The translations under genes and the position numbers were made by a program. Under the pieces are notes generated by a model. The model worked only from the letters and a program-made list of their open reading frames with translations, had not been told where the DNA came from and searched no databases. Below are positions 19,627 to 32,573 of a stretch of 64,000 nucleotides of DNA, one piece after another (position 1 is the first letter of the stretch; each line of letters starts with the position of its first letter). This DNA is from Pisolithus tinctorius. Its lineage: Eukaryota > Basidiomycota > Agaricomycetes > Boletales > Pisolithaceae. The DNA is taken from the NCBI GenBank assembly GCA_024663395.1, contig JANFAH010000073.1, positions 62,001 through 126,000 on the forward strand, written 5' to 3'.

Positions 19627-22600
19627 ATGCCTACCATTTCTTTAGCATCCTATGATGAGCCAGTGTTTCCAGTACTCATTGACTCCAGCTCTACACACTG
19701 TTTCATAGATACAAAATTTGCAAATAAAATCTCTGTCCCCCTTTACTCTGTCCCACTGGTCCAGCTTTGGCTGTTCGATGGCATGTCCAACTCAGTCATC
19801 ACCCAGGCAGCAGATCTTGTCTTCATTTTTCCCTCTGGTGATGCAACCCCAGTCACCCTCTATGCAACCCTGCTGGACTCTGAGTGCAAGGCAGTCTTAG
19901 GATACAACTGGCTCACCCAACACAATCTGTCAATTGACTGGGTCTCAAGCAATATTAGATTCCAGATGCCTGTACAACAAGTGCCAGACCCCCTGATGTC
20001 ACCCCCTGACCCTGAGCCTTTGGCTCTAATGAGCATCTGACCCTGCAATTAGAGAAACTGGTTGCACTGGGCTTGACTTGCCCACCTATCACCTTCATCA
20101 ATGCCACAGCCTATGTCCAGGCATGTAAACTTGAAGGGTCTTCTCAGTTCAGCCTCCAGCTCCATCCCTTGGCTCTCACCTCCCTTTGGTCTTCAAAGGT
20201 AGAAGACACACCAAACCTCTCTGGTGTTCCACAGCGTACCATGAGTACACCAACATGTTCAGTAAATCCAAAGCCACCACCCTGGCACCCCATCGAGAAC
20301 ATGATCTCAAGATCAAGCTGGAAGGAGACACATCACTGCCCCTTGGCCCTATCTACTCCCTGTCACTGGTAGAGCTTGAAGCTCTCCAGGCCTTCCTAGA
20401 TGAACATCTGGCTACCAGTTCATCTGACCGACCTCTTCCCCCACAGAGTGCCAGTCCTCTTTGTCAAGAAAAAGGATGGCTCCCTTCAGCTTTGTGTTGA
20501 CTTCCAGGGCCTGAACAAAATCACCAAGAAGGACCAATACCCACTCCCCCTCATCACCAACCTCCTGGACTCACCATCCTGGGCCAAGGTTTACACCAAA
20601 ATCAACCTCAGGCATGCATATCATCTAGTCTGGATCGCTGATGGTGATGAATGGAAAACTGTGTTCCACACTTGGTATGGGTCCTTTGAATGGCTTGTCA
20701 TGCCTTTCAGTCTGTCCAATGCCCTGGCAGCATTCCAACACTTCATCACAGTGTTCACTGACCTCCTAGACTATGCATTGTGGTCTACCTGGATGACATA
20801 CTCATCTATTCAAACGATGAGAGCTTGTACTGGCAGCATGTTAAAGAGGTCCTGCGCTGACTCTGGAGGCATGGCCTGTATGCCAAACTGGAAAATGTGA
20901 GTTCCACCCTGAGTCAGTAGAGTACCTAGGCTACTGTCTTTCACTGACTGGCCTCACCATGTCTGGTGAAAAGATCAAAGCTGTCTGTGACTGGCCCAAG
21001 CCCCAGAAGGTCAAGGACATCCAATCCTTCCTAGGCTTTGCCAACTTCTACCAATGTTTCATCTACACTACTCAGACATCATCATCCCCTTGACCCACCT
21101 TACATGAAAAAAACATACCCTGGAACTTCTCCAAGGAGTGCTGGTCAGCCTTCAATAAGCTCAAAGAAGCTTTCACCACTGCTCCTATCCTTACTCACTT
21201 CATTCCCAGCACTCAACTCACAGTGGAAACTGATGCCTCGGACTATGCCATTACCAGTGAAGACATCCAACTTCACCTGGTCACCTTTTACTCCTGGACA
21301 CTGTCTGCACCAGAACTCAACTATGACACCCATGATAAGGAGTTGCTTGCTATCTTTGAGGCCTTCTGGGCCTGGAGTCACTACTTGGAGGGTGCCCTCT
21401 ACCCATTGATGTGGTCACCAACCACAAGAACCTAGAATACTTCTCAACCTCTAAGGTACTCACATGCTGGCAAGCCTGGTGGTCCAAGTACCTGTCACAG
21501 TTCAACCTTGTCATCCATTTCTGCCCAGGTAAGCTTGGTGCTAAGCCTGATGCTCTCACTAGATGATGGACATCTACCCCAAAGAGGGGGATAGGGGCTA
21601 TGCCCAGGCAAACTGCCACAACCTCTGACCAGTGTTCATGCAAGAACAGTTAGTCTCAGCTCTCTGTGCCACATGCTTGGAGTACCCCATACTACATGCC
21701 AGCCTTCTAATGGACATAGAACAACTCCACAAAGAAATACTTGCTGCACTACCCTTGGACCCACTGTCCCAACACTGACTCACAGACACCTCCAACCCTC
21801 AGTGGTCGGTCAATAGCACTGGCCTGCTGAGCCTTGATAACTGGATCTATGTACCAGATGCCAACAACCTTCAGTACAAACATGGTCACCCACTGTCAGG
21901 ACACTTCAGCCAGAATCAGATGTTGGAACTGATCTGGTGAGAGTACACCTGGCCAGCATTTGCACCTTTGTCAAGGAATATGTGAGGTCCTGTACTATGT
22001 GTGTGAGAGCCAAAACACCCAGACACTGACCATATGGCACCCTGAAACAACTGCCAATACTGAAAAGCCATGGAATTCCATTTCTATGGATTTCATTGAG
22101 CACCTACTGGCATCCAGTGCACACTGCTATCCTGGTGGTCATGGACCAACTGTCCAAGCAGGCTATATTCATACCCACCCACAACACTATTACCTCCCCT
22201 GAGCTTGCTAAGCTCTTTCTACTCCATGTCTTCTCAAGACATGGTGTCCCAGCACATGTAACCTCCAACCAAGGCTCTGAATTTGTCTCACACTTCTTCT
22301 GGTCCTTGGGTAAAGTGCTGGATATGTGCCTACACTTCACTTCTGGATACCACCTGGAAGGAGATGGCCAGACCAACAAGCAAACCAGACCTTGGAACAG
22401 TACCTCCAGGTATATTGCAACTACCAACAGGACAACTGGGCCAAGTTACTTCCATTGGCCAAGTTTGCCTACAACAATGCCCTGAGTGCCACCACTGGTG
22501 TGTCCCCTTTCTTCACCAACAAGGGCTACCACCCTAACCTCTCAGTCTTCCCCAAAAGGGACTTGTCCCCAGAACAGGCTAGGGACTACACTGTGGACCT

Positions 22601-22690
22601 AGATGAACTACGCCAGTTCCTATGAGAAGAGATGGCACTAGCCCAGGCTAGATACCAAGGTCCAGCAGATGCAAAAAGGCTACCAGTGTG
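19627..22690 (+). pseudogene. gypsy-3 pol remnant: PR-RT-RH-IN
   Basis: The protease site reads [10 protein letters not shown], where gypsy-2 has DSGSTH. Reverse transcriptase follows ([30 protein letters not shown] in a shifted frame near 20780-20805), then RNase H ([25 protein letters not shown] with TDH altered) and integrase (SMDFIEHLLAS, TSNQGSEFVSHFF where the catalytic Asp is Asn, EGDGQTNKQT where the Glu is lost). Multiple stops and shifts make it non-functional. Confidence 0.88.
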
Positions 22691-23171
22691 GGACATGACT
22701 TCTGGGAAGCATGCAACTAGAGGAAGGCTGAAGGGAGAATTCCCTAGGGTCATCCCAAGGGGTTCTGCATGGAAGGAGAAGTTGAGAATAAAACTAGAAG
22801 GGGGTGGGGAATTGAGTGAGAGCCATGGAATTTAATTCCGGACAGATGTGGACACACAAGGAACTGTGAGATGGGTATATGAAATTCGAGAGGCTGCTAT
22901 ACATCAAGAAGATGAATTTGAAGCAAAAGGGATATGGGATAAGGTGTGCAGGACTGGAGGACACAGGAGCCATGAAGACCACTGGAGACACTGAAGATGC
23001 TGTAGACTCTATATACACACTTAGACTCTGGGAACTCTCGAACTCGCAGAACACACACAGATAGCAACTCTAAAGGTGGGTGGTATATTTCTGACATCAT
23101 GGTGGAATTATATAGTACAAGGGAAGTAGGTACAAGTCAGAGTAAGGTGGGGCAGAAAAACTAAAAGACCG
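22691..23171. other. Unresolved repeat-derived segment
   Basis: No gene is clear. The stretch ggtggaattatatagtac (about 23102-23119) recurs in inverted orientation near 42690-42710. Surrounding bases (gacactgaagatgctgtagac) resemble the - strand of 42820-42860, so both are probably decayed copies of one unidentified repeat. Confidence 0.4.
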
Positions 23172-24861
23172 TGTGAGTCAAAGTGCGGAAAGCTGGTGTA
23201 AACCAAACAAATCCACACCAAAGACAAATATGAGCGAGTGGTGGTTTACCTCCATGGAACCTGGAGGGCAGAGAAACCTGATGTGGGGGAGGGACTTCAA
23301 GTAGAGTGCTCCTGGCACAAGTTGTCGACGAGTTACGCAGGAGTGGATGGATGACTAAGCAGGTGTGCTGACAGAGCACAGATGATACTTCAGATGAATG
23401 AATGAGGTAGATAGACCTTGATGAGCCTCAACTACCAATGATACGAATGATGACAGATAGACCCCTGAGCCTCAACTGTCGAATGACGAGATAGGCACTG
23501 ACTGACTGCTGGACTGCTTCTGATTGATTCTTATTGCTAAGTACATGGGGGTTTATATACTGAGGGGGGAGCACAGCTTGTGACAAACAAGGCACAAACA
23601 CTTGGTAAGTAATGAGTAAGGACTGAGTAATCATGATGAGTAAGCGAGAAATGAAAGTAAGCAAGCAAAGAGATTGGTAAGTATTGGCAATGAACGAGTC
23701 AAGGATAGTCAAAATATCACAAATGAGTCAAATAGAATCAGAAACTGAGTAAGCGCACTGATATCACATTAGGGGGTGGCGATGCAAGTTAGATCTCGGC
23801 GGAGACATCTCTAGATCCAAAGATGGCATGACAGATGGACGGTGTTTCCAGATAGGGAAGTATTAATTCCAGAATTGAAGGGCATGAGTCAGGTGTCAAA
23901 GGGGGCTAGGGCATTGGGGGTCTGTGGGGCAATGAGAGCATACGCGATCGCGTCTCCCACCCTTCCATCCTCTCAGCGAAGTTAACAAAAACTTCATGAA
24001 TGGGGCTCTGATGGAGGAGGAGGAGAAGGGGGACGTCTTCTGCTGGATCTTGCAGTAAGAAGGCAAGATGCATGTCATACTCGTCATGAATGCGATCAGG
24101 GAGGCTGGAGGACAGTAGATTATACTGCAGCTGTCGCAATGCGGGAAGAATGATGGACGAGATGGAATAAAGACGGTGCAGGGAGCAGGGAGGAACGATC
24201 CATATGCTTCATCAAGGGGAGACTGAAACGACCACATAAGACCTTTCTAACCGAGTGACAGACCTGAGGCGACCAAAGAACGTCCTTCTGGAAGTCATAC
24301 TGACAAGGAGAACACGCTGACCAAGCTGCATGGGATGAGATGGGGCTGACAATGAGGGATGAACCAGGGGGCTTCAGGACGGAAGCTGGTGGGAACCTGG
24401 CAGATATACATAGCCACTGTCTCTGGCAAATGAGACAAGCGAGATGATCGACGAAGAGGTGGCCATGATTGATGGACTTAGCGAAATGAGCGTCTGATGG
24501 ATGGAGTGCTGTAGAAACACAGGGTGCGAGGATCCTCTCCAAATTTGGAAGGAAGAATCGTGGGGCTGAGCACTTTAAGCGAGCATGAACGAGTTGATAT
24601 CTTTGGAAATGGTGGAGATACGACGAAAACCGGAATGCCGTACACGGGCGCTAAAAACCTTTAATGCGCTTAACTCGCTTCCTCTTTTCTCTTTAGCACT
24701 GACGACTCGTTCTTGTGCGAAGGATGACTGTTCACGTCCAACAGTCTTTCTACGCATGAGGCCTTTAGTCTTCATCTGCATGCTGGGCATTGTGCGCAAC
24801 TCGTCAACGAGTTAGGCAGAGTCAGCTGTAACCATGTCCACAACACCTTTGGTGTGTGACA
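23172..24861 (-). repeat. gypsy-4 3' LTR
   Basis: This 1690-bp direct repeat of the split right LTR includes two copies of the dispersed palindrome (23315-23338 and 24794-24817). ORFs inside it (for example 24542-24120 and 24237-23896) recur in the other LTR but have no recognised motif. Confidence 0.88.
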
Positions 24862-27741
24862 TCCACCGGCAAGAAGAAATGCAATCGTCCCCGATTGCGA
24901 CCAATGCAGGGAACCCAGGGAAAACAAAAAGAAAAATGAAGGAATGACAGGCAATCAGTATCGTAAGAAATGAAAAAAGGGAAATCATGAATAGTCTGAG
25001 TCGTAGTCGATATCGTTATTGGTGTCTTTGTTTTCATCGTTGTTTCATCTTCATCATTCATCATCATCACTGTTGTCATCGTTACTGCTGTTATTATCTT
25101 CTTCTTCATCTCTTTCTTCTTCCATAACACTGGGTAAGGGAGTGTGGCGAGAATAATAGGAATGAGTCGAAACTGCGACACCTCGAGCAGAAATGGTGCC
25201 ATCGAGTTCTTTAAGGACGTAGGAGCCTCCCTTGGTGCGACGAACACCTCATAGGGACCAAGGTAGCGTGGCTTTGACTTGCGATCCAGTTCTTTCTCTA
25301 TCTGCGTGTTGCGAACCAATACCAAATCTCCTGGCTCATAAGCTGACTTCATCAACCGTAAAGCATACCTCTTCTCAAACTGACCCTTGGAGCGTAAACG
25401 AGACTTCTGCAAAGTGTGAAAGCGGCATTGATATCTTCTCTCTCTTTCCAACTGACGAATGCGAAGTGAGAAGCTCTTGAGATGACATTCCAGAGTAGAA
25501 TCCTTCAACGAGATAGGTAGACTCGAAGAGATCAAAAGGCAGGACAGGATCAAGACCATGTAGCAGGAAGTAGGGGCTGAATCCAGTGGAGCGACGAGTA
25601 GTGACCTTGTCTGCAAAGAACATGATGGACCTTGGACGGCCAAAGCGAAAGATCTCCTTCACAAGCTTGATGATAGCTTCTCTGATAACAAAGTGACCAC
25701 GTTCTACAACTCCATTTGCCTTGGAATTATATGGGGAGATGCGAATCTGAGGAATGGAGTAGTGCTTCATGAGTTTCTCAAAGGCGCCCTTGACCTCACT
25801 GCCATTATCAGTGACAACCTGGGCAATAACACCATAACGACAGAAGACTTCTTCCCAGAAGAATTTAGCAAGACTGTCTGCATTGGCATGACGAAGAGCA
25901 CGACCTTCTGCAGCGAGGGAAAGATCATCTCGAGCTGCGACAAGATAGCGATAACCACGTGCTTTGGGCATGAGCATGACGTCGACATAGACCTTCATAA
26001 AGATTCTGGGGGAAGCAGAAATGGTGATGGGAACCTCTGCTTTACGAGTGCTTCGGATCTGGCATTCATGGCAAGAGCGGACATGATGGGCAATCTTGAT
26101 ACATCTGAGGCCAGTAAAAGCGCTGTCTGACTGTATGAAAGACTCCAAAGACTCCACGATGACCGAGTTCTTCATGAGCATGACTGAGGATCTGGACACG
26201 GAGATGGGGATCAAAATGACCTTGGCTGGAGGATGGGGACCTCGACGTTTAAAGAGCTGGTCTCCATGAAGGAAGAACTGGAGGGATCTGCGAATGAAGC
26301 GCTTGCGAGCAGTATTGGAAGGGAATGGGGGAAGTTCTGTAGTACGAAGGAAGTGCAGGACTCGACGTAAGAGGACATCTTGAGACGTATCATTGGAAAG
26401 GAATGAGGGAGGGTAATGGCATATGTGGATTCGTGCGCAAGTCGTCGACGAGTTGCGCTGACTGAAGACGGATGGGCATCTGTAAAAAGAATATTCTCCA
26501 ACCACTCATCAGCTTCTGCATCAGCTTCTTCTACTCCTCTTCTGTAGGTTGACGTCTGGAAAGGGCATCTGGGGCTCGGTGACGAACAGCAGGGACATGA
26601 ATGAGCTTAAAGTCAAAGAGAAGTATACCCTCGATCCAGCGATTGACAGTAGCGTTAGGTTGAAGATCTGGATCATTGAGCATACCTTTGATGTACTTCG
26701 CATCAACCTCTACCCATAGATGACGAACGCCATAGAGATATAGATAGTGACGAAGCGCTCTGAAGAGACCATAGAGCTCGAGCTTAGGCTGACTGTAGCG
26801 AGATTCACGTTCATTGATGGGGAGTGAGCCATAGCGAGCAGGACGTTTGACCTTCTTCATCATACTGGAGAGAACGAATCCAATGGCGATGTTACTGGTG
26901 TCAACGGAAAGAACGACTGGCAGGTCAGATGAGTAGTCAATGGGGCGAAGGGCAGGAGCAGACGAGACGGCGAGCTTCAAGGCATCAAACGCATCTTGCT
27001 GGGGCTGACCCCAAACGAACGGAGCATTCTTGCGATAAAGGTCAACGTAGTGGGCGAGCCAACTGCAAGTAGTTCGCAATCCAGATACAAACAGTACCAC
27101 AGAGACCTAGGAATGAGCAAACATCTTTGGGCATAGTGAGCGTGGCCAGTTGACGACCTTCTTCACCTTGTGGTCGTCAGGAGAGCGACCATGAGGATGG
27201 CATGCTTGACCAAGAATGATAACACGAGGCTGGCAGATCTGAGATTTCAAGCCAGAAAACGTTCCGCCGGCATGAGCAAACCGATGCATGACTCTATGCA
27301 CATCTACAGCATGTTCCCAAATGAAGCGACGTATGCCGGGATTCTGGGTAACGTTTCGGCATTGCCATCGGCATCTTCATAGCGGGTGCAGGGCCTTTGA
27401 CTGGCAGATCGTCGATGAAAACGTTGGCAACGTGAGGGATTTCGTCCTGTAGAATGAACGCTGTACAATTCTGAAACTCGATGGCGAGTTGGTGTAGCCT
27501 TGAGGCATGGCAGTATGGCGCAGTAAGCCAAGAGGCGTCATGAAGGATGTCAGATCTCGGCTATCGGGATGGAGCTGGGTGCATCAAATCCTGAAAATAG
27601 ATCAAAGACCGTGTAGCATTGACGACCGGCAAACGGCTCCACAAAGTCGTCCAATATTGGTGGAACACCAGCGTCTCGAATGGTAACCTTATTCAGAGGC
27701 TGTAGATCATGAACGATACGGATCTTGCCATTCTTTTTCAT
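24862..27741 (-). pseudogene. gypsy-4 pol: RT end, RNase H, integrase
   Basis: On the - strand, RT has IRIVHDLQPLNKVTIRD (from 27741) and VFDLFSGFDA. A FIDD active-site motif lies in another frame near 27425-27410. RNase H/linker is LSVDTSNIAIGFVLSS, YSQPKLELYGLFRALRHYLYLYGVRHLWVEVDAKYIKGMLNDP and VPAVRHRAPDALSRR (27100-26531). Integrase (26505-25375) has HHCC-like pieces, VYVDVMLMPKARGYRYLVAARD, VTDNGSEVKGAF and NGVVERGH. The C-terminal part (25643-24822) has the PRYLGPYEV and FRLIPI motifs and an Asp-rich tail. Frameshifts separate the pieces. Confidence 0.88.
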
Positions 27742-30153
27742 AACGCAGAACCATTTGGAGCGATAGGATGATTGGGCCGGCTCATAGAGACCAGCGGCGA
27801 TCTTCTCCCGAAGAAGCTGTATGACACGTTCTCGTATGCCAGGGGGAATTGGAATGTTACGAAACTCCCATGGTTCTGTGGCAGGACAGGAATGATGTAA
27901 GGCGAAAAGTAGTCTGAACGAAAGTTTCCTCTCTCCGATTCATCAAACGCCAAGGCACGCTCATTAAGCTTCATGACATGCGAAAAAAGTTTTTCCTCTT
28001 CTGGCCAGAGAAAGCCATCAGCGTTAATCTTCATGGAGGTAAGGCGCTCTTGAGTAAGCTTCCTTGTGGGAATGAACACAGGAGGGTGACATGTGAGAGG
28101 TGTGAGTGATGCAAGGGGGTCTTCTGGAAACTGGCGATGGACTCGAGCGTCTTCTGGATAGACTCCAGGCACTGGCTTGACTTTACGATCGACACGCTTG
28201 TACGCTCCATACACGGCTGACCTGTTTCATCGGCTGAGTCTTCCTGTATCTGTAGCAAGGCTTTTTCTAAAACATAACAAATCAAGAAAGTCAGACAGGG
28301 AATAGTAAAAATGAAGCTGTTTTTCAGTTTTCTGAATAGGAAGGGGATCTGGTGCTTTTGAAGGATTAGATAACGAAGAAGAGAAGACATCAAGATAAAA
28401 GAGCTCTGGAAGCTTGAAACTGAAGGAGGCATAGTAAGTGATGTTACAGGAGTATCTGAGCAAAGAAACGATATCTGTGGGTTTAGGAGTTTAACGACTT
28501 CTCGGTCAAAGTGAGCAGACAAAGAACAAGAAAACTATAAGTACAAGAGGGGACATACAAATCAATCTTCAAAGAGCTGGAGAAATAAATGATGAGATAT
28601 GGGAGAAAGTGGAGGAAACACTGAAAAGATCATGGACCTGTCTTGATTGAATCTGAGGAAGTGGAAGCAGGAAAGTGGTCTGGGTATGAAACTGCTTCGA
28701 AAGGGGGAGGATGAGCTGAGGCTGAGGCAAAACTGACTGCACTGGCAAGGATATGAAGACTGGAGTTTGGGAATGCACCTGGTCCTCTTCATCCACATCA
28801 CCTGAATGGTCCTCTGCAGCTTCCTGCAAATGAGATCCATCCAGTAGGGGTACGACACATGACAACATTGCTATAAGGCTCTGGCATGGCAACTGACTCT
28901 TCACCAACAGCAGCATTAGACATGGCTTGGGGAGCTGAGGGTAGTAATGGCATAGGAAGAGTTGGACTAGATGAATGCTGATGCCTGCATAAGTCGTCGT
29001 CGAGTTGTGCAGACTGAGCAAGGATGGGCTAGGCAGATAGAAGCGAGAGCCAACACTAGTGTTGAACATATCAGAGTCAAGTGGCGAAAGTGTGGTGGGT
29101 ATATCTGGGGATAGACTGGACAAGTGGTGGGACATGCGCAACTCCGACGAGTTGCGTGGACTGAGAGTCATGACCTATATCCGAGGATGAACCAGACAAC
29201 TGCACATGGCTGCACAAGTCGTCGTCGAGTTGTGCAGACTGATGATGGGTGGATGGACTGGGTGCATATGGATCCCTGCAACTCTGCGAGTTGTGCGGAC
29301 TGAGAGTCATGGCAAGCATCATGGGAAGTAGGGGCAACTGAACCACAGTAGGAAGTATTGAAGATGGAGAACGTAGCTTCAGAGTCTGGAGTGACAGTGT
29401 CTCTACAGAACAGAAGTGAAGCCTGGTGGGAACCATCAGTGGGCTCTTCTTGAATGATAACTGGATCTGGGGATGGGGGAGAGGGAGTCTGAGGCGGAGC
29501 AGTAATGCCATTAGAAAGTACATGTGAAGCAGGTAGACTCGAGTCAGATGGCAGGTCTGGAGGTGGAGATGCATTGCTCTGAGTGGGAGATGCCTGTGGG
29601 AGTAGACGAGGATAGAACCTGACATAGGCAGAACCTTCAAGCTCATGGTAATGCTAGTGGGGCAGGAACCTGTCGGACTAAGCGAACATCAAGCATAAGG
29701 AAGTCTTGGAAGTAGACTCCTGATTCATCAGTACCTCTTTCTCCAGCAAGTGCATGGTTTGAGTCGAGATAAAGGGAGGACAGATGGGGAGTGCGATGAG
29801 CAAGGCTAGTAAGAAGTGAGACAAGTGACTGGCGCTCTTCTCTTCTGATCTGGCGACGAATCTGGGCAAGGGTAGGATTATCCTCCAATCCACTCGCATC
29901 AGTGGACTGTAACTCCTGGTAAGCTGACCAACAAACTCCGAAGGAAAGGGACTGGTAGGAGGTGGGAATGCTTGGACTGGAATGGGATGGAACACAGGAA
30001 AGGCTGAGGCAACATCAAACCCATCTGGGGGTGATTCAGGATATAGCAGAGTAGAATCAAGTGACTGAGGGGGTGACTGCGAAGTTGATGGGGGTGGAGC
30101 AAAGACTGGGTGAAACATGATGAGGGGTACCAACTGCTACATCTCTCATAGGT
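27738..30153 (-). pseudogene. gypsy-4 spacer between protease and RT
   Basis: About 2.4 kb lies between the protease and the recognisable RT core, far more than in gypsy-2 or gypsy-6. The reading frames are Pro/Ser-rich (for example APPPSTSQSPPQSLDSTLLYPESPPDG) and contain four palindrome copies. The C-terminal part (28214-27738) ends with an RT-flanking segment (INADGFLWPEEEKLFSHVMKLNERALAFDESERG) that matches the region before RT in gypsy elements of this type. Confidence 0.6.
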
Positions 30154-30588
30154 TCATCGGCTTCTTGCTGAGAATGGACAGGCTCTAGAGTCGCCATAAG
30201 GTATCTGCAACAGATCCAAGCTGGCCTTCAGTAACACACATCTCCAGGGGGCGATCTGAATCAGCTCCAAAGACAACATAAGTTCCAGACTCTCTTTCAA
30301 CAATGCTAACCGAGTTCCCAAGAGCCCAAGGACGACCAAGGAGGAGATCAAAGCCTGCATTAGTGTCTGGGGCGACGAATAGATTGGTCCAAGTCCTGGC
30401 AGCACCACAGAAGAGAGGGACATCTTGTACAGACCTTTCAGAGTAGAGATACCTCCTTTTGCATCTCGCATATTGATGGTCTGTGACATATCAATGGGCA
30501 TGCGAATGACTGACTGGGCTATACCAGCACGAACGACATTGAGGGTAGATCCAGAGTCAATGACACCTGTTACAGACGACCATTGCAA
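30154..30588 (-). pseudogene. gypsy-4 protease
   Basis: An aspartic-protease start reads VTGVIDSGSTLNVVRAG, followed by MRDAKGGISTLKGLYKMSL; the frame then shifts. Family members read Gag-Pol polyproteins at this site. Confidence 0.75.
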
Positions 30589-30796
30589 GTCAGATTGATA
30601 GTGATGAGGGGGCTAGAAGTCAAGGCCAAGTAGGAGGATGCAGGAGGAGTTCCTTCAACAGCAGTAACAGACTTGACAGGCTGAGCCAGGGGCTGTCTCT
30701 TGAATCGCATAAGCTCCTGAAGGTGCTGAGAAACATCCCTAGATGATCCAATGACCTCCCCAACAGATACAGTCAAGGGAGTAGAAAGAATGCGCT

Positions 30797-32418
30797 CTAC
30801 AATGGCTTTAGAGTTGGCAGACTGTGAAAGCATGAAGACAGGGAAGTGGTAGGAGGGGGCTTGGATTTCTTAGACCTGTCTGCAGAATCAGTGGCTTGAC
30901 CAGATGGCTTTGGGACAGTGGCATCTTCCATGACAGCATCATCTCTAGTTCCATCAAAGACAGTGGGATGGATGTCAACTGGTACAAAGGCAGGGGCAAG
31001 TGGTACTTTCTGTGGAGCAGGGATGGATGCAGAGGATGAGGCTTTGGTTCTGACTCTCTTTCTCCTTGCCATGCGAACGAGGTGGGACAAGGACACTGTC
31101 AAAGACAGCCTTTCTCTTCTCTTTGGTAACCTTGTTAGAGCGATCCACAGCAGCAACAAGGGGTTCTTCTTCCAACTCATAAATCTCGGCACTAGACTCT
31201 TCTTCGGCCTCTTCATGGATAACAAAGCGAACTGCATTGGCAGGCTGAGCAGCAGCTTTAGTGCGCTCATAGGCTTGCAGGATAGTCTCTTCTCCATTGC
31301 GATAGATGCGCTGTCCATTAGGGTAGATGACTCGATGGTTTTCATCACGTGCCAAAGAACCCTTCTGAATGAGATCATTAATGGCCTGGCAACTCTCAAC
31401 ACCATGGCCTTCAACACCACAGCCATAACAAGTGATGGTCCTCTAGCAGGACGGGTCTGGGATGAGGAAGTAGCAGCAGGGGCAGTGGATGCAGGAGTAG
31501 ATGCAGGAGCAGGACGAAGGGAAGGAGCACGAAGCACCTTTGCAGCATCAGGATCCATCTTGATAGCACGATAGTAGAGGAGGGAGTAGTCTGGGTCATT
31601 GAGTGACATGCGAGAGAGGGACTTGATTAGGGTCTCAACCTCATCTTGTTTGCGAGCAGTAGGACCTTCTTTCTCCAAATTTTCAAGGTTTCTTCTGGCT
31701 TCATGGGAAGGGAGCAGAGGGCGAACACTGTCATCTCTTCCATCTGAGCGATGAGAAGCATTAGGCTGGGCCTGAGGAGCAGGGGCAGCACGAGGGCCAA
31801 GGAAGTCAAGGTCATCTGCATCAAAGCGATCACGGCGAAGGACCTCTTCAGCTGACTGGCATACATCATCATAGGGGAATGGCCTGCTAATGTCAAGGTT
31901 GGGATCCTTTGTCCTGAGACGAGTTTCAACCAAGCCACGAAAGACTGGGGACAAACCAGCCCAGAAGTAGCGATTATATTCATCAACGATATCCTTCCTT
32001 TGTTCTTCAACCAACCTCCAATGCGAATGAAGCCACGGTTGTAAGCCCTAAAGTCTTGAAGTGTCATGATGGGCTGCATCCTAGACTCCAAAGCAAAGCT
32101 CTTGAGATGCCTTTCAAAGAACCTTTCATCTGATAGATCAGCATCAAAGTACTTGAGGAGATCAGCCTTCAAGTTAGCCCAATCAGGAGTGTAGTAGTGA
32201 GCCATTCCTTCAATAATCTCCCTAACACGAGCATTGCAGTACTGGAGGATTGATTCGACCATTTCCTGGTCAGAAGTGACATTGTGGTAGGCACAGAGAC
32301 GTTCATAGTGGTCCAAGAAGGAGCGAACATGGGTATGGTCTCCTTGGAATAATTCAGGGGCAGACTTCATGCCAAGCAAGGGCATAGTGAGGACAGAGCG
32401 AGCAGGGGGAGCAGCCAT
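30797..32418 (-). pseudogene. gypsy-4 gag
   Basis: The ATG at 32418 (MAAPPARSVLTMPLLGMKSAPELFQGD) opens a capsid-like region (VRSFLDHYERLCAYHNVTSDQEMVESILQYC, LKADLLKYFDAD). After a shift near 32020 the frame continues (IVDEYNRYFWAGLSPVFRGLVETRL). A CCHC knuckle, CYGCGVEGHGVESC, lies at about 31432-31391 in a third frame, followed by NGQRIYRNGEETILQAYERTKA. At least two single-base shifts break the ORF. Confidence 0.85.
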
Positions 32419-32553
32419 AGCTACTGGAACTGCTGATGATGTAGGGGATAGATAGTGGGGATGGTGGATGACATAGTAATGAGATATCAAGTGGTTTTTA
32501 GAAGCAAGTTCAATAGGCTGAGTGAGCAGGGTTCTTGATCCAGGAATAACCAC

Positions 32554-32571
32554 CCCTCGCGGTGGGCTCCA
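32554..32571 (-). other. gypsy-4 primer-binding site (tRNA type)
   Basis: On the element strand, two bases after the LTR end, the sequence is TGGAGCCCACCGCGAGGG. The TGG start fits annealing to the CCA end of a tRNA. Gypsy-5 has nearly the same site (45225-45208). The tRNA itself was not identified. Confidence 0.8.
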
Positions 32572-32573
32572 GA

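Larger units (their letters stand above)
17739..22690 (+). mobile_element. gypsy-3: old, truncated relative of gypsy-2
   Basis: A 5' LTR (about 17739-18130) is followed by a leader with the same bases as in gypsy-2 (GTAT..TTC.GACTC.CCACTTGTG), then gag and pol in gypsy order. Protein similarity to gypsy-2 is extensive from gag through integrase. It stops at about 22690, after the integrase segment QGPADAKR, and no chromodomain or 3' LTR follows. The sequence is strongly CpG-poor, with TGA, TGG and CA in place of CGA, CGG and CG. Confidence 0.85.

Noticed and set aside
30918..31574. 218-residue + strand ORF
   Set aside because: Opposite to gypsy-4 gag and its zinc knuckle; no motif of its own.
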